DNA from: Megalonaias nervosa
Taxonomy: Eukaryota > Mollusca > Bivalvia > Unionida > Unionidae
NCBI GenBank assembly: GCA_016617855.1
Contig: JAECUM010003680.1
Span: 62,001 to 126,000 of the forward strand
Reading direction: 5' to 3'
Length of the DNA: 64,000 bases
Positions 29,869-60,621 of this stretch are shown piece by piece. Position 1 is the stretch's first letter. Each line of letters opens with the position of its first letter. The notes beneath the pieces are model-generated. The model ran no database searches. It was not told where the DNA came from and saw only the letters and a program-made list of their open reading frames with translations. A program made the position numbers and the translations under genes.

Positions 29869-30251
29869 TTTTAAGTTTTCTGTGTGTATAATTCCTTGAC
29901 CCGTTGCTTTCTTTAACGCCATTCCAGCAGCGGTTCCAACAGCGCCTAATGCAGCTGCTTTTGCAACAGCTGGGGCTGCAGCGGCTATTATCGCTGGTAA
30001 TGCAGCAAGAAGTTGAAATATGCCACCCGTTTTAGCGATGTCTTTAATGACACCCGCAGAAAGATTAAGTTTTATATCTTTATTTGATTTTTTGGCTTTA
30101 TTGAAATGCCTATGCTGGTGTTCTGATAATGATAGCTTATTCGGACCACCTGCGATTTGTTCTCGCTTTAGAGATATTTTTACCGCACAATTATTTTTTG
30201 ATGATGATTGTAGCTTTTTAATCTGACCAGGAGTCAGAGTAATACTAACAT
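29830..30251 (-). pseudogene. pX/core-like minor virion protein, start out of frame
   Basis: The open frame has TLTPGQIKKLQSSSKNN, QIAGGPNKLSLSE and an Ala/Gly-rich hydrophobic segment (PAIIAAAAPAVAKAAALG), and ends TAA at 29830. This layout is typical of a small Polinton minor virion protein compared with adenovirus pX/pVI. The only suitable ATG (30249-30251) is out of frame with it by one base, and an in-frame TAA lies upstream, so the start is broken here. A 12-A tract near the end is another probable slip site. It lies between capsid and protease genes. Confidence 0.6.
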
Positions 30252-30299
30252 GTTGATATGACAGTTATAATTATCATCATTTTTTAAATCAGGATCTAA

Positions 30300-31694
30300 T
30301 TACATGTTTTCTACTGGGGCATCAATAACTCTCATTCGTCCACCAACACCTTCAAGTAGTATTGATTTATCGCCGAGTATAACAGCAATTGCTCTGTAAC
30401 CACCAGGAATAACTGGTGGACCAGCTATTCTTGGTGGTGACCGTGCTACACGAGCTCGAAAGTGTATATCAACGACAGATTGCCTGAATAAATCTAAGTG
30501 TTCTAGTGAAAAGTAATATTTTGGATACAGTGTTGTAAAATCACGCTGAGATATCTGTAAACCAGAATCAATATTCTGATCACGCCCCATGAATGTCATT
30601 AATCGATGGTAAGCACGTGATACATGATTGTGATCAAAACTCAGTAATATATCCTCAGCTGGTTCTTGATGCCCATTTATCCTTAAAGAAACTTCACTAA
30701 CACTAAGTGTGTTAAATACCATCGGATTTCGTGTTTGTGTGTTTTCTCGTGCATTTTCCTGAAATGCGATAAATATATGTCGCGGTGCAGAAATACCCTG
30801 CTGTGATGCTATCTGCCATGTAAATAAACCAACAACTTCACTTGAAATACTATCTGTGGTCATCGTCAACCATGATAACATTGATTTACCACCTTGACTC
30901 ATAAAAGAGAGTAAACGTTCTTCTTCAGGTATTGTTGGAGTCATTACTGGCATCCACAACGAAAGTTTTGTTAGTCTTACTATACATACACCATCTGCAT
31001 CACGTCGCCAGATTGCATCATTGTCGTCGTCTTTTCGAACAAGTACAACTGTATGCTTGGCTCCGAAAATGACCTTTCTGACATTTCTACAAAACCCCAA
31101 AATATGTGATAGTGGAATCACACATGAAAATTCTTCTTCATCATTTAACATTGTTCGACGTGATGCGAATCCTAAGTTAAAATTTTCATTCATAGCTATA
31201 ACTGCTGGAGTTGCTGCATTATTAGCAGCATTTCCTACATCATCCATAGTTACATTGCTGTTTTCTGGATGATTAGTTGTATCCTTTGCAAACATCATTG
31301 ACAGACCAGCTGATCTTGAGTAATCATCGCTGTATCTTGCAAGGCCAATTATTGTCGTGGCAATATCGACATCATTCTAAATTGATTCAATATTTTTTCC
31401 GTCAATCATGTATGTGGCGCTTTTGAATAACACCATAATACCATTGTTAACAAAACCAGGTTGATTACCAATTCCGACTCCTGTACCATCTGATTGTAAA
31501 ATTCTACCTTCTACTTCAATGAATGCCTTAGCGGGTAAGAAATATCTGCTTGTATCCTGAACTTGCAGCTCAATTCGTCCACGCTGATTTGGCTCTCGTG
31601 CATCATAAGAATAATATTGATAATCGCGCACATATTCATCTTTTAAAACTGGTGCATCCATGTCAAACGCGGGATCAGATATACGCTTAAACAT
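30300..31694 (-). pseudogene. MCP: Double-jelly-roll major capsid protein, interrupted by TAG
   Basis: One frame of 464 codons from ATG 31694 to TAA at 30300-30302, interrupted only by TAG at 31377-31379 (codon 106). The first part has the N-terminal strands (NQRGRIELQVQDTSRYFLPA, FVNNGIMVLFKSATYMIDG). The second has CVIPLSHILGFCRNVRKVIF and AKHTVVLVRKD, a block typical of the animal-Polinton double-jelly-roll family, then WMPVMTP, PRHIFIAFQEN and a C-terminal barrel. Size and order fit that family. Role: main capsomer. A longer-known relation to adenovirus-like capsids is family knowledge; the call here is by motif. Confidence 0.75.
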
Positions 31695-31702
31695 CTTTAT
31701 TA

Positions 31703-32154
31703 TTATCGTCTTCGTCTAACACGAAGACCGCTTCCTGCTATCAGTCTAGCGGTTATATTTTTTTCTTTTTCTGACATTGTTACACTAGCCAACTCTGCTA
31801 GTTTTTGATTAGCAGCTTGATTTATTATTTTACTGACATTTGCGGGCATCACTTCAGTGCTGGCCAGTTTCACTGGTGGCTGAGGTTTTCGTCGTATTAA
31901 TTGTGCTGTCTATCCTTGATTGCTGACAATGCTTTGCTAGCAACATCACCAACAGCGCCAATACCTTTTTCACGTACAACGTCAATAGCTTTCATTCCTA
32001 GTTGCTTTGCAAGCGGTATTGCTTTAGGGGCTGTCCTTCTAAATAGACCTTGAACAACATCACCTAGTCCATCTCCGTAGGTCGTTTTGTATACTGGTAA
32101 TCGTGAATTTATTACCCTGACCATGGTTGGTCTATGAGTATTATGTATGATCAT
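31703..32154 (-). pseudogene. pVI-like minor capsid protein, frameshifted
   Basis: Starts at ATG 32154. The first frame has YGDGLGDVVQGLFRR followed by an amphipathic Ala/Lys/Val segment (GIGAVGDVASKALSAIKD), resembling adenovirus pVI-type membrane-active proteins. A frameshift near 31900 leads to a frame with VKLASTEVMPANVSKIINQA and a C-terminus GSGLRVRRRR, ending TAA at 31703-31705. The gene ends 8 bp before the major capsid start. In adenovirus a basic C-terminal pVI peptide activates the protease; the tail here suggests a similar cofactor, which is speculative. Confidence 0.6.
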
Positions 32155-32189
32155 CTTATTATTAAGTGATTTTATCACTAATTACATAC

Positions 32190-33265
32190 TCAGTCACTAT
32201 GATAATCATCGTAAGTGACATCGTCCCTAATTTCATTAATAAGGGACCGATAAACACCAATATCCATAACACCACCTGTAAATAATCGTTGACAAATATC
32301 AACTGCTTCATTAATGATTTCTGGGGAATTATTGCCAGCTCGTTTTCCTCCAATGAGAATTTCTAGTCGATCAACATCAGCAAGGACGTTATTGGGACAA
32401 GTAATAAGGCCACTTCCTCGAGTTAGAACGCGTTGCGTTCTAAGACCGCTTCCAGTTGCGCCAGTAGAATCGCTAGCGATTCCAGGATCTTGATATTCAT
32501 CCTCACTTGTTGTTCTGACTGGTTGTCGTGGTGATTGCAATAGTTTGATTGTTTCTTCTAAATGTTTATCTTGTTCTAGTTTTGTTTTTGTGTTATTTGT
32601 TCATTTAGTTGTAATTGTGGTGATCGTGGTAATTCAAATTGTTGTTGTGGTTTCAATTGTAATTGTTGTGGTGATGGTAATAGTCGTTTACTTTTTTGTT
32701 TAGCTTTTCCGATATGCTTATATACAATCTCATCAAATTTATTAAAATTATCAATATCTTCATTAGATCTGATTGCCGGAATATCAGTAGCGATGCGATA
32801 TACATCCTTGATCCAATCAGCATGTTTTAGAGATTTAACATATTCTGGTCTTACATATTTTTTTCTTTCATAATGTCCAAATGCGGCAATATCAAGTAAT
32901 TTGTTTGGGTCCTTGATAGCAGCAATACCTTCAGTCGTAAATTTATCTATTATATTAGTTCTGGTTCTTGGTTTACGTGGTGGTTGTGGTTGTGGTTGAG
33001 CCCCAGGTTGAGCTGCTTGAATACGGCCAGCAATATCAACAGGCAATGTTTCAAGAGCTTTCTGTGTTGCCTCAGTTGCTGTAACAATTTTCTTTGTTGG
33101 TTCGATAATCGGTTGAAATAATTGTTCTGTACCTTCTGTAAATTCCACTTGAGACTCCCGACGTTCTTGTAGTAGCTGCTTGACAGAATTACGGACGGGT
33201 AAATATTTCTTAATTGCCTCTAGTCGCTCTCGAGCTAATCTAGTTGTGTGAGATTCTCCTATCAT
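32190..33265 (-). pseudogene. Scaffold-like virion protein, first gene of the capsid cassette, one frameshift
   Basis: Starts at ATG 33265, just inside the right TIR. The 229-codon first frame has a helical N-terminus (TRLARERLEAIKKYLPVR), TEQLFQPIIEPTKKIVTA, a PQ-rich linker (AQPGAQPQPQPPRKPRTR), helical blocks, and a QL-rich end. A frameshift near 32580 leads into KLEQDKHLEETIKLLQSP and a C-terminal domain with DRLEILIGGKRAGNNSPEII and FTGGVMDIGVYRSLI, ending TGA at 32190-32192. It resembles an uncharacterised family I remember next to Polinton capsid genes; a scaffold, cement or DNA-binding role is only inferred. Confidence 0.55.
32423..32482. repeat. Coding palindromes (one of about 13 sites)
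   Basis: TTAGAACGC-GTT-GCGTTCTAA (32423-32443) and the perfect 16-bp palindrome GAATCGCTAGCGATTC (32467-32482) lie in the same gene. Related sites are 26978-27003, 27514-27528, 27565-27579, 27590-27622, 28053-28067, 28634-28651, 29394-29410, 29423-29437 and 29698-29712; a similar stem, CCGCCGAAACGGCGG, is in PolB at 22888-22902. Confidence 0.85.
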
Positions 33266-33286
33266 TATTGATATAACAATAATGAT

Positions 33287-33517
33287 TTAATTATAGCAGC
33301 AGGGAGGGTGAATGACCCAGCGTTGAGTGACCAACAAGTAAACGAAACAAATAAAAACGCTGATTAACAAAATGAGCTAACCCAATTAGAGAAATCTCAT
33401 GGCCTGACAGGTTTTGGTTTAACGTTATTTGACCTTGAGATTTCATTTTCGTAGGAAGGTTTATTTTTCATAAATAAGGTCTCCAAACAAAATGGTCTGT
33501 TCACCCTCTCTGCTGCT
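33287..33517 (-). repeat. Right terminal inverted repeat (231 bp)
   Basis: Inverted partner of 17115-17345. The inner end (33295-33317, AGCAGCAGGGAGGGTGAATG) is an inverted near-copy of the outer end TTCACCCTCTCTGCTGCT at 33500-33517, so each TIR is itself bounded by about 22-bp inverted copies. Confidence 0.97.
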
Positions 33518-33522
33518 AAAGG
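33518..33522. repeat. Target-site duplication AAAGG, right copy
   Basis: Matches 17110-17114. Confidence 0.65.
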
Positions 33523-34059
33523 TCAAGGTCAATGAATCTAATTTTATTGGTTTTTATTTGGTTTCCAACAAGTCAAATTTCCTGCATTAAATTTTCATCA
33601 AACTTCATCGTCAGTCTACACTTGGGCTGAGGCACCTCGTTATTGATTCTTGAACCCAGAGGTTAAGGCAGGCGGTCATAGGAGCTAAAATGATCGTATT
33701 TGGTTACAAGTCTACTTTTGGGGCACCAGTCATTTTTGTTATGGCTATTTGTATGCCCAGACACAGTGGTGGAAGGAGTATGAGAGTTATCTTTTACCAT
33801 CCAATCATTTTCCCATCTGTTCCACCTAGGTTAAGTTTTGCATGTTGTTTTGGGCACCACTGATTACACCATTATATAACTGGTTGCACCAGACCTAGTG
33901 TAAGATGCATCTCAGTGAATGCCCTGTACAATATACATGTAATTTCAGTTCAAGCAACAAACAGTTTTACCAACCACCTGACACTGTATATAATACTGCT
34001 TTAAGTGAAACTGCTATGTACTGGGCATCAGTAATTTTCCAGTTGACTGAGTTGAACGC
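33523..34059. other. No gene recognised; right flank of the Polinton
   Basis: 33569-33604 (AAGTCAAATTTCCTGCATTA and on) is a diverged direct homologue of left-flank 17025-17060. Confidence 0.5.
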
Positions 34060-34860
34060 TGGGTTACTTTAGGGGAACTGACGAATCAAATGGTCAAGAC
34101 TTCTGTGATCAGTTTTGGTTGAAATGCAATTTTGCACCATACCTCTTGTTTGTGACTTTCAGCTATCTGAAAAATACTTTTCATGGAGAATAAATTGTGG
34201 AAACCTTCATGGTTGCTACATGTCACAAATTTAATTTCTGGAAAAAATCTCTTTTGCAAAACGAAGAAAATTCCCCCCCCCCCCATAAATAAATTAATGG
34301 TAACCTTGGTTTTGGTGTGACATCCAGCAGGCAAGCAACATCAATGCCATACCAAAACATGGATTTTCACTAAAAGACTTCTTATGATATCTAGTTGGCT
34401 CCTTAAATGAAAATAATGTTGATCTGACATCCAATATGGCCACCAGAGCAACCATCTTGAAAATCTCATTATTACTCCTCCTGAATGGAAAGTCATATTG
34501 ACATGGGGTTTACACCAGAAGACTTCTTGTGATGTCTAGTTGGTTTTAAATGAAAATGTTGCTGCTTGTACATCCAGTATGACTGCTACAACAGCTATCT
34601 GAAGGATCTTGTTATTGCTACTCCTGAATGTTAAGTCGTATGAACACGAGTTTTCACTGAATTCTCACGATATTTCTACTTGGTTCTCAAGGACATCCAA
34701 TATGGCCACTATGGTAGCCATAATAAAAATTTTGTTATCACTACTCTTTAATGTATGGTGTCATTCACACTGGTTTTTCACCAAGACTTCTTATAATGTC
34801 TAGTTGGTCCCAAATGTATCCAATATTCTACTACAGCTGCCCATTTAAAAATATTATTAT
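34060..34860. repeat. Diverged tandem array, family shared with 14260-15110
   Basis: Units of about 110-130 bp repeat CTTCTTATGATATCTAGTTG, CATCCAATATGGCCACC and TTATTACTCCTCCTGAATG-type blocks. The ORFs here are chance. Confidence 0.65.
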
Positions 34861-35829
34861 TATTAAAAAGATAATGGTAATGATTTCAACACTCAGAAGA
34901 TGAAAAAAAATTATCTTAAATTTTGTCATTTATTTTGGTTTGTACAGCATTAGACTTCTTAAGGTACACCAACTGGGTGTTGTTATTTTAGTGTCTTAGC
35001 TGTCAGAAAAAGAATGTTATTTCTTTAAAAGGTGAAGATATAGGTGATTTTAATTTCTCTAGGAAAATCACTATGCAATATTGGATTTATAATTAATGAG
35101 TTTGGTGTATTGTTTTAAGACTTGCAGCTAAATGTAATGATTAAAAAGTTTTAAGCTATGAAACAAAACAAGCATTATTTGCTGCTTTTGGGAATGTTAT
35201 AAATTTATTTGTCATATACCTGGATAAAGACTGAAATCCTTTGCAATGAGTTTAAATTTTACACAGACACATAACCCTAACCCTACACCATGACACATTT
35301 AAAACAGATTTCTTTACTGTTTTGGGGAAAGCAACTCCTGCTTCTGGATTGTCCATCTTTCCTTCCATTTGTTGTCAGCCCTCTGGATTAGTGTTAAGTA
35401 ATTTTCTAAGACACCGTTACTCACACAGGTACATAAGTTGGAGTTTAATTGTGACCTATATTATATGGTCTATTGACTTGTTAACCTTTGTGTTCGCTCA
35501 TTTTCTTAGACACCATTTCCTATGAAGTGACCTAACTTGGTATATAATTGCATCATGAGTACAAGAGCCATCAGTGAAAACTACACTGAACTATTTCATG
35601 GTCCAGTGATTTTGGTTAACCTTTGTGTTTAGCTCAGTTTCTGTAGGTCAGAGTTTGTGTTCAGATCATTTTCTTGGGCACATTATCATAAAGCCACATA
35701 ATCTGATACTTTGAAACATCATGTGCTAAACCATTCATTGAAAATGGGGGGAGGACACTTTGACATTAATTTTATGGTACAGTGATTTTGGTTAACCATC
35801 ACATTTAGCTCATTTTTTCAAGCAATACT
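34861..35829. other. No gene recognised
   Basis: AT-rich with a few repeated phrases (TTTTGGTTAACC near 35615 and 35790). The 67-codon ORF at 35322 has no recognisable domain. Confidence 0.5.
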
Positions 35830-35982
35830 GACTATGGAGTCACATAAGTTGGTATGTAATTGCATCACAAGTACCACATAAATTGGTATGTAATTGCATC
35901 ACAAGTGCCACATAAATTGGTATGTGACTGCATCACAAGTGTCACATAAATTGGTATGTAATTGCATCACAAGTACTATAAT
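35830..35982 (+). repeat. Tandem repeat, about 36-bp unit, four copies
   Basis: The unit contains CACATAAATTGGTATGTAAT and TGCATCACAAGT. Confidence 0.9.
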
Positions 35983-36479
35983 CTTCATTGGAAATTATGT
36001 CATTGTGATCCATATTTCGTGGCATTTAGCTGTATTTATATGATTCATTCTAACAAAAAAGTTCACAAAGATTGGTTATCAATGAATAAAGTGAATTTAT
36101 AGCATTCATGGTTTGCAGTTTGGTCATAGTGCTATTGCAGGTATTTTTATTCTATTTGTCATTCTCGTGCCGAATGGAAAAAAAAACCTGACTCAGAGAA
36201 AGAGATCATTCTTGTGAACATTAAACAATCACCTTACATTCGCTTATTGAAAAACAGCAAGTCACAGAGCAATTGATCTGACAAATGTTCGTGATAGATG
36301 CTTGCTCTTTTCTTTTGTACTGTCTGGGGATTTTTATAACTTAAGATCAGTGGAAGGAAATTATTTTCATTTTAAATCAGTTTTCATACTAAGTGATTTA
36401 ACTGTATAATATTTCAAGTCTTTAACATAAAACTAGTTCCCTGCCCAATGTCTGCCATGTGTCTATCAACAATTGCTAT

Positions 36480-36870
36480 TTTAATCATCTTCTCAAGAAC
36501 CTCCAAACCAAGTTTGACCAAATTTGGCACAGAGCATCCCAACATGAAAGGATTTCAAATTTGTACAAATAATATTAATCCACTATGAAAAAAAAAAATA
36601 TAAAAACACATCTGTTGTCCATCAGCAATTGCTATTTTCAACTTCTCAAAAGCAAAGCACCAAATCAAATTCAACAAACTTTTTCACAGAGTATCCTGGC
36701 ATAAAGGTTTTACAAATTATACCCATCTGCCATCAATATTGCCACCATTACAAACAAATAAAGACAAACATTTAAATGAAGTCTTCCCCAAACTAGTGAA
36801 CATATGATATTTGACAAAAAGCAATCCTGGCAGTAAAATAATCTGCCATCAAATATGGCCACCATTACTA
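36480..36870. repeat. Diverged tandem array, family shared with 13370-13830
   Basis: Recurring CACAGAGCATCC(C/T) and ATCTGCCATCAAATATGGCC-type blocks, joined directly to the repeat at 36880-37320. Confidence 0.6.
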
Positions 36871-36879
36871 AAAACTGAA

Positions 36880-37033
36880 AAGAGGCTCAGGTGGCCTGAT
36901 ATTGCTCATCTGGATACTTGACATTTGCCAGCCTGTGAATGCAAATTCACAGGTATTGAAACTGTAGATAAAGAAAAGCTTTGAGCTCATAGTTTTTACA
37001 TTGTCTATTAATGTTGGTGTCATCTATCTTCTT

Positions 37034-37076
<43 letters not shown>

Positions 37077-37320
37077 GTCTTTCTTGGCATAAAGTGGGTA
37101 TCATTTATACAACCAGTACTGTCCCCTTGATCTCTTCCTGCCTCTGGTGATGAGGCCCTGATGATTAACTTTAAAACTGTTCATAGCCCCACTTGTAAAT
37201 TATATATACTTTGCTGTCAACATGAATACCTGGGTCTGTCCTGAACACCTTGTGGCCCCACTAGTGAAGTCAAAACATGGAAACCACTGACATCCCCACC
37301 TGAGGCGGCTGTGGGGGTCC
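36880..37320. repeat. Dispersed repeat, paralogue of 53085-53475
   Basis: Both copies share GGC(C/T)..ATATTG, TTTTTACATTGTCTATTA, AAACTGTTCATAGCCCCAC and ATGGAAACC in the same order. A (TA)n tract (37036-37074) interrupts this copy. Both follow arrays of about 130-bp units, so array plus end may be one composite element. Confidence 0.6.
37036..37074. repeat. (TA)n microsatellite
   Basis: About 19 TA units. Confidence 0.95.
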
Positions 37321-37471
37321 AGTGGTTAAGGCACTGAACATGATCAGAATAGTACTTATTTGATACACACGACAACATACTATGAGAATCTAAATATTGT
37401 GAAATTTACAGAGAATAAAGCATGACATTATACTGGATTGTAACCAGATAACTAGAAAAAAGGGGGCATAT

Positions 37472-37978
37472 CAAATTTCACTTTGTAACACCCAATAACG
37501 ACCTAAGATGTACATCAATCACATGCTGACTTTGTAACACCCAATAATGACCTACGATGTATATAAATCACATGCTGACTTTGTAACACCCAATAATGAC
37601 CTATGATATACATAAATCACATGCTGACTTTGTAACACCCAATAATGACCTATGATATATATACATAAATCACATGCTGACTTTGTAACACCCAATAACG
37701 ACCTACGATGTACATAAATCACATGCTGACTTTGTAACACCCAATAATGACCTACGATGTACATAAATCACATGCTGACTTTGTAACACCCAATAATGAC
37801 CTATGATATATATAAATCACATGTTGACTTTGTAACACCCAATAATGACCTACGATGTACATAAATCACATGCTGACTTTGTAACACCCAATAATGACCA
37901 ATGATATACATAAATCACATGCCGACTTTGTAACACCCAATAACGACCCACGATGTACATAAATCACATGCTGAATTT
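37472..37978 (-). repeat. 48-bp tandem repeat, about ten copies
   Basis: The unit contains CATAAATCACATGCTGACTT, TGTAACACCCAATAATGACC and TACGATGTA. The copies differ by only a few bases, so the array is young. The 70-codon ORF across it (minus) is repetitive and not a gene. Confidence 0.95.
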
Positions 37979-40188
37979 GACACTCGTATACTTGCAAAAT
38001 GCAAGTTTTATTTTACACAATTATTTTAAGCACTCGCATCTTTTATTTGAGTGCTGAAATTTCTACATGAACAAGGTTCACTTCAGTTGATGCTGTTGAT
38101 TTACTTCAATGCTTTGGAAGACAAGTGTGCCCTATGTGGAAAGCTATACAAGCTTTTTCAGTTGATTTCTCATGGAATAACTTTATAAGTTTTAGCACAT
38201 CTGGAGTACCAAAGCAGACAATAATCAGCACACTGCTGTGACAGTTAGCCATGTTAGTTACATGGTCAGTAGTCTGTGTTTAATGGATGCTTGGTATGTG
38301 GAGTATTGAAAAGCAAGTGCTAGTTTGACTGTGTCATGTAATGATATTAACCAGAACTGACAAATGAAAAAACAAAAAAATCAAGACATGTCAGAATGTT
38401 AAAAATATTTTCATATTATTACTCTTAGAAGTTGGAATATTGTCCAAACCTGATTTGCTAAATTTTCTATTGACTAAAATTGACATCTGAAATTGATGAG
38501 AAATAAGCTTTCTTTTTTCCCTGAAAATTCCATTAATATAGCATATTGGTAACCAAGTTTGAAACATTAAATGTAAGTTTGATTTTGTTAGTATATTGTT
38601 TTTCTCAAGCTTAAAACAAATGCAAGTAGGAAAGAATTTTAATGCAGGCCCTGTAAATGTCATTGTCAACATAAGGCTGCACACCAAATTTAGTTGAAAT
38701 AAAATAATTTCCTGTTCACATTATGCTGCAGAAACCAAAGTGTTCTAGGGCTGACAATCATGGGCCATAACTCTATTCAATAAGATCCTGACAGTCGATT
38801 TTGCAAAAAATGCACACAACACAAAGCCCAAAACTTTGAATTCTTAAAATACAATGTCAAGTTTTTTAAACAAAAACTACAATCTTTTGATAAGTTTAAG
38901 ACCTTTTAAGCTGGAACGTCATCACAGGACACATCCCAGGGCAAGAATGTCACTCTCATTAGTTGCCTTTCTTGACATGCAGCAGGGCACATTGGGCATA
39001 TTCTACATTTCCAAGCCCACAGTGAACTGAAAACCAATAATCTCTGGCAGAATTACACTGCTAAAAGAATGGACAATCCAAGATCCACCAACTATAATCT
39101 TGACCATAAACTCATCTAAAATTGTATCAATAAAGACCTCCACATTCATTTACCTGAAATCCAATAATCCAAGCTAAGGTAATATAACAGAACCAAAGTA
39201 CAGACAGACTGTTGGGAAGAGGCGATACTTTATGGCTCTCACTAATTTCCACAAGAGGGGTTAAAAATAGTTAAATGATCCAATTAAAGCCATATGGTAC
39301 TTTTGGGTAAATGGTCCAACACTCTACAGTACTGTACTACTTATGCTACTCGAGCAATCATCAGGGGTTGTAACTCCACTACATGGTGCCATACAAAATG
39401 ATTCTATTTTAAATTTTCTAAATATATGGTGAATAACAAGGTTGACTGAAGTCCAATTAATGCTAGTAGAGTTATGTTGCAGAAAGCAAAGTCTTGATTG
39501 ACAGAAAAATGAATGGACAATGTGACAACCAACATGATTAGAGATTCACTGTATTCTAAAAGGTGCTGGCACTCTACTGGCCAAAGAGAATGTCCTGGAT
39601 TTCAAGACAAGAACATTTCTTTCTTCTGACCATCAACTGCTAAAACCATGTCTAACGAGATTTTCAAATTAAGTGCTGGATTTTCAGGCTGGCACTATCT
39701 CCATTTATGACCAAGTAGACAAGTCTTTTGGTGAAACCTCAATGTTAATATGACCATCCATTTAGGGGTAGTAGCAACATGTCATTTAGGAGTAGCAATA
39801 TCAAAATTATACTAATGAACCAACAGATGGATGATAGCCAATGGACATGATCATTAAAGCTCAAAAAAAAAGACATTAGAACCTTTTAATACAGGTATGT
39901 ATACAAATATTATACCACTAACATCATACAATCTTTCTGATATCATTATTAAATGAGCTCAATATTCTTATAGCAGCCTAGGATCTGAAATTTGTACTAC
40001 TAAAAAGATTTAGGTATGTCATAAAAGTTGAAAAGGGGTTTTCACATCAGGAAGACACAAAAATGCAGTGCTTCTTAACAAAGTTGTCTTCCTTTTTTTT
40101 TCCACACAAGTTGTAACAATAATTATGCAATGAGTCTTGCCCAATAAGTGACATTATTGTTACAGAGATATTCTACTTAAAACTAGGT
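37979..40188. other. csn5 3' flank; no other gene recognised
   Basis: AT-rich. No domain-bearing ORF. The csn5 3' UTR and poly(A) signal must lie below 40189, but I could not place the end. Confidence 0.5.
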
Positions 40189-60253
<20,065 letters not shown>

Positions 60254-60621
60254 CTTCTGTCTAATGACAGAACGTAAATTACTGAGGGCATTCGATTAGC
60301 TGCATCGGAGTCAATCAAGGCCCGAGGAGAATGTTATATGTGTTAAAAGTGACGTAAAAATAGCAATTGATTTTCCCTCTGATTGTTTCAGTTATTTATA
60401 TAGTATGTAAAAATTCAATAATGTTTTGTATTTTTTGTCTCGTTTGAATAACCTAAAGATGTTAGGTATTGCGGAAGATGAAGGGAAAGTCACGTGATAA
60501 AAATAGTATGGCGGATGTCATGTAGTCGCAAACTGTAGGTGTAGCACACATATACGGAATTTTGACGAATAAGCATGCAGTGATAAAGAAAATGCAAAGA
60601 ATCATTTGAAAAGTCTTCATC
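60254..60621. promoter_or_regulatory. Bidirectional promoter between csn5 and the ARFGEF gene
   Basis: 368 bp between divergent start codons. Visible motifs: CRE-like TGACGTAA (60350-60357), ETS-like GCGGAAGA (60471-60478), E-box CACGTG (60491-60496) and YY1-like ATGGCGG (60508-60514). The combination is typical of housekeeping promoters. No canonical TATA box at either gene is obvious. Motif positions are seen; their use is inferred. Confidence 0.6.

Larger units (their letters stand above)
17115..33517. mobile_element. Polinton/Maverick (adintovirus-like) element, 16.4 kb
   Basis: Bounded by 231-bp terminal inverted repeats starting 5'-AG and ending CT-3', as in Polintons, with an AAAGG duplication outside. 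It contains the diagnostic set: RVE integrase, protein-primed-type PolB, A32-type packaging ATPase, adenain protease, double-jelly-roll capsid protein, and minor virion proteins. About half of the genes carry frameshifts or in-frame stops, so this copy is probably not autonomous, although the TIRs differ at only about 7 of 231 positions. Genes are packed with little space between them, apart from a gene-free centre. Confidence 0.95.

Noticed and set aside
32162..32353. 63-codon minus-strand ORF
   Set aside because: It overlaps, in another frame, the C-terminal part of the scaffold-like gene, which has the better composition.
37552..37764. 70-codon minus-strand ORF with a repeating HRSLLGVTKSACDLY-type peptide
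   Set aside because: It is the translation of the 48-bp satellite, whose unit length is a multiple of three; no gene context.
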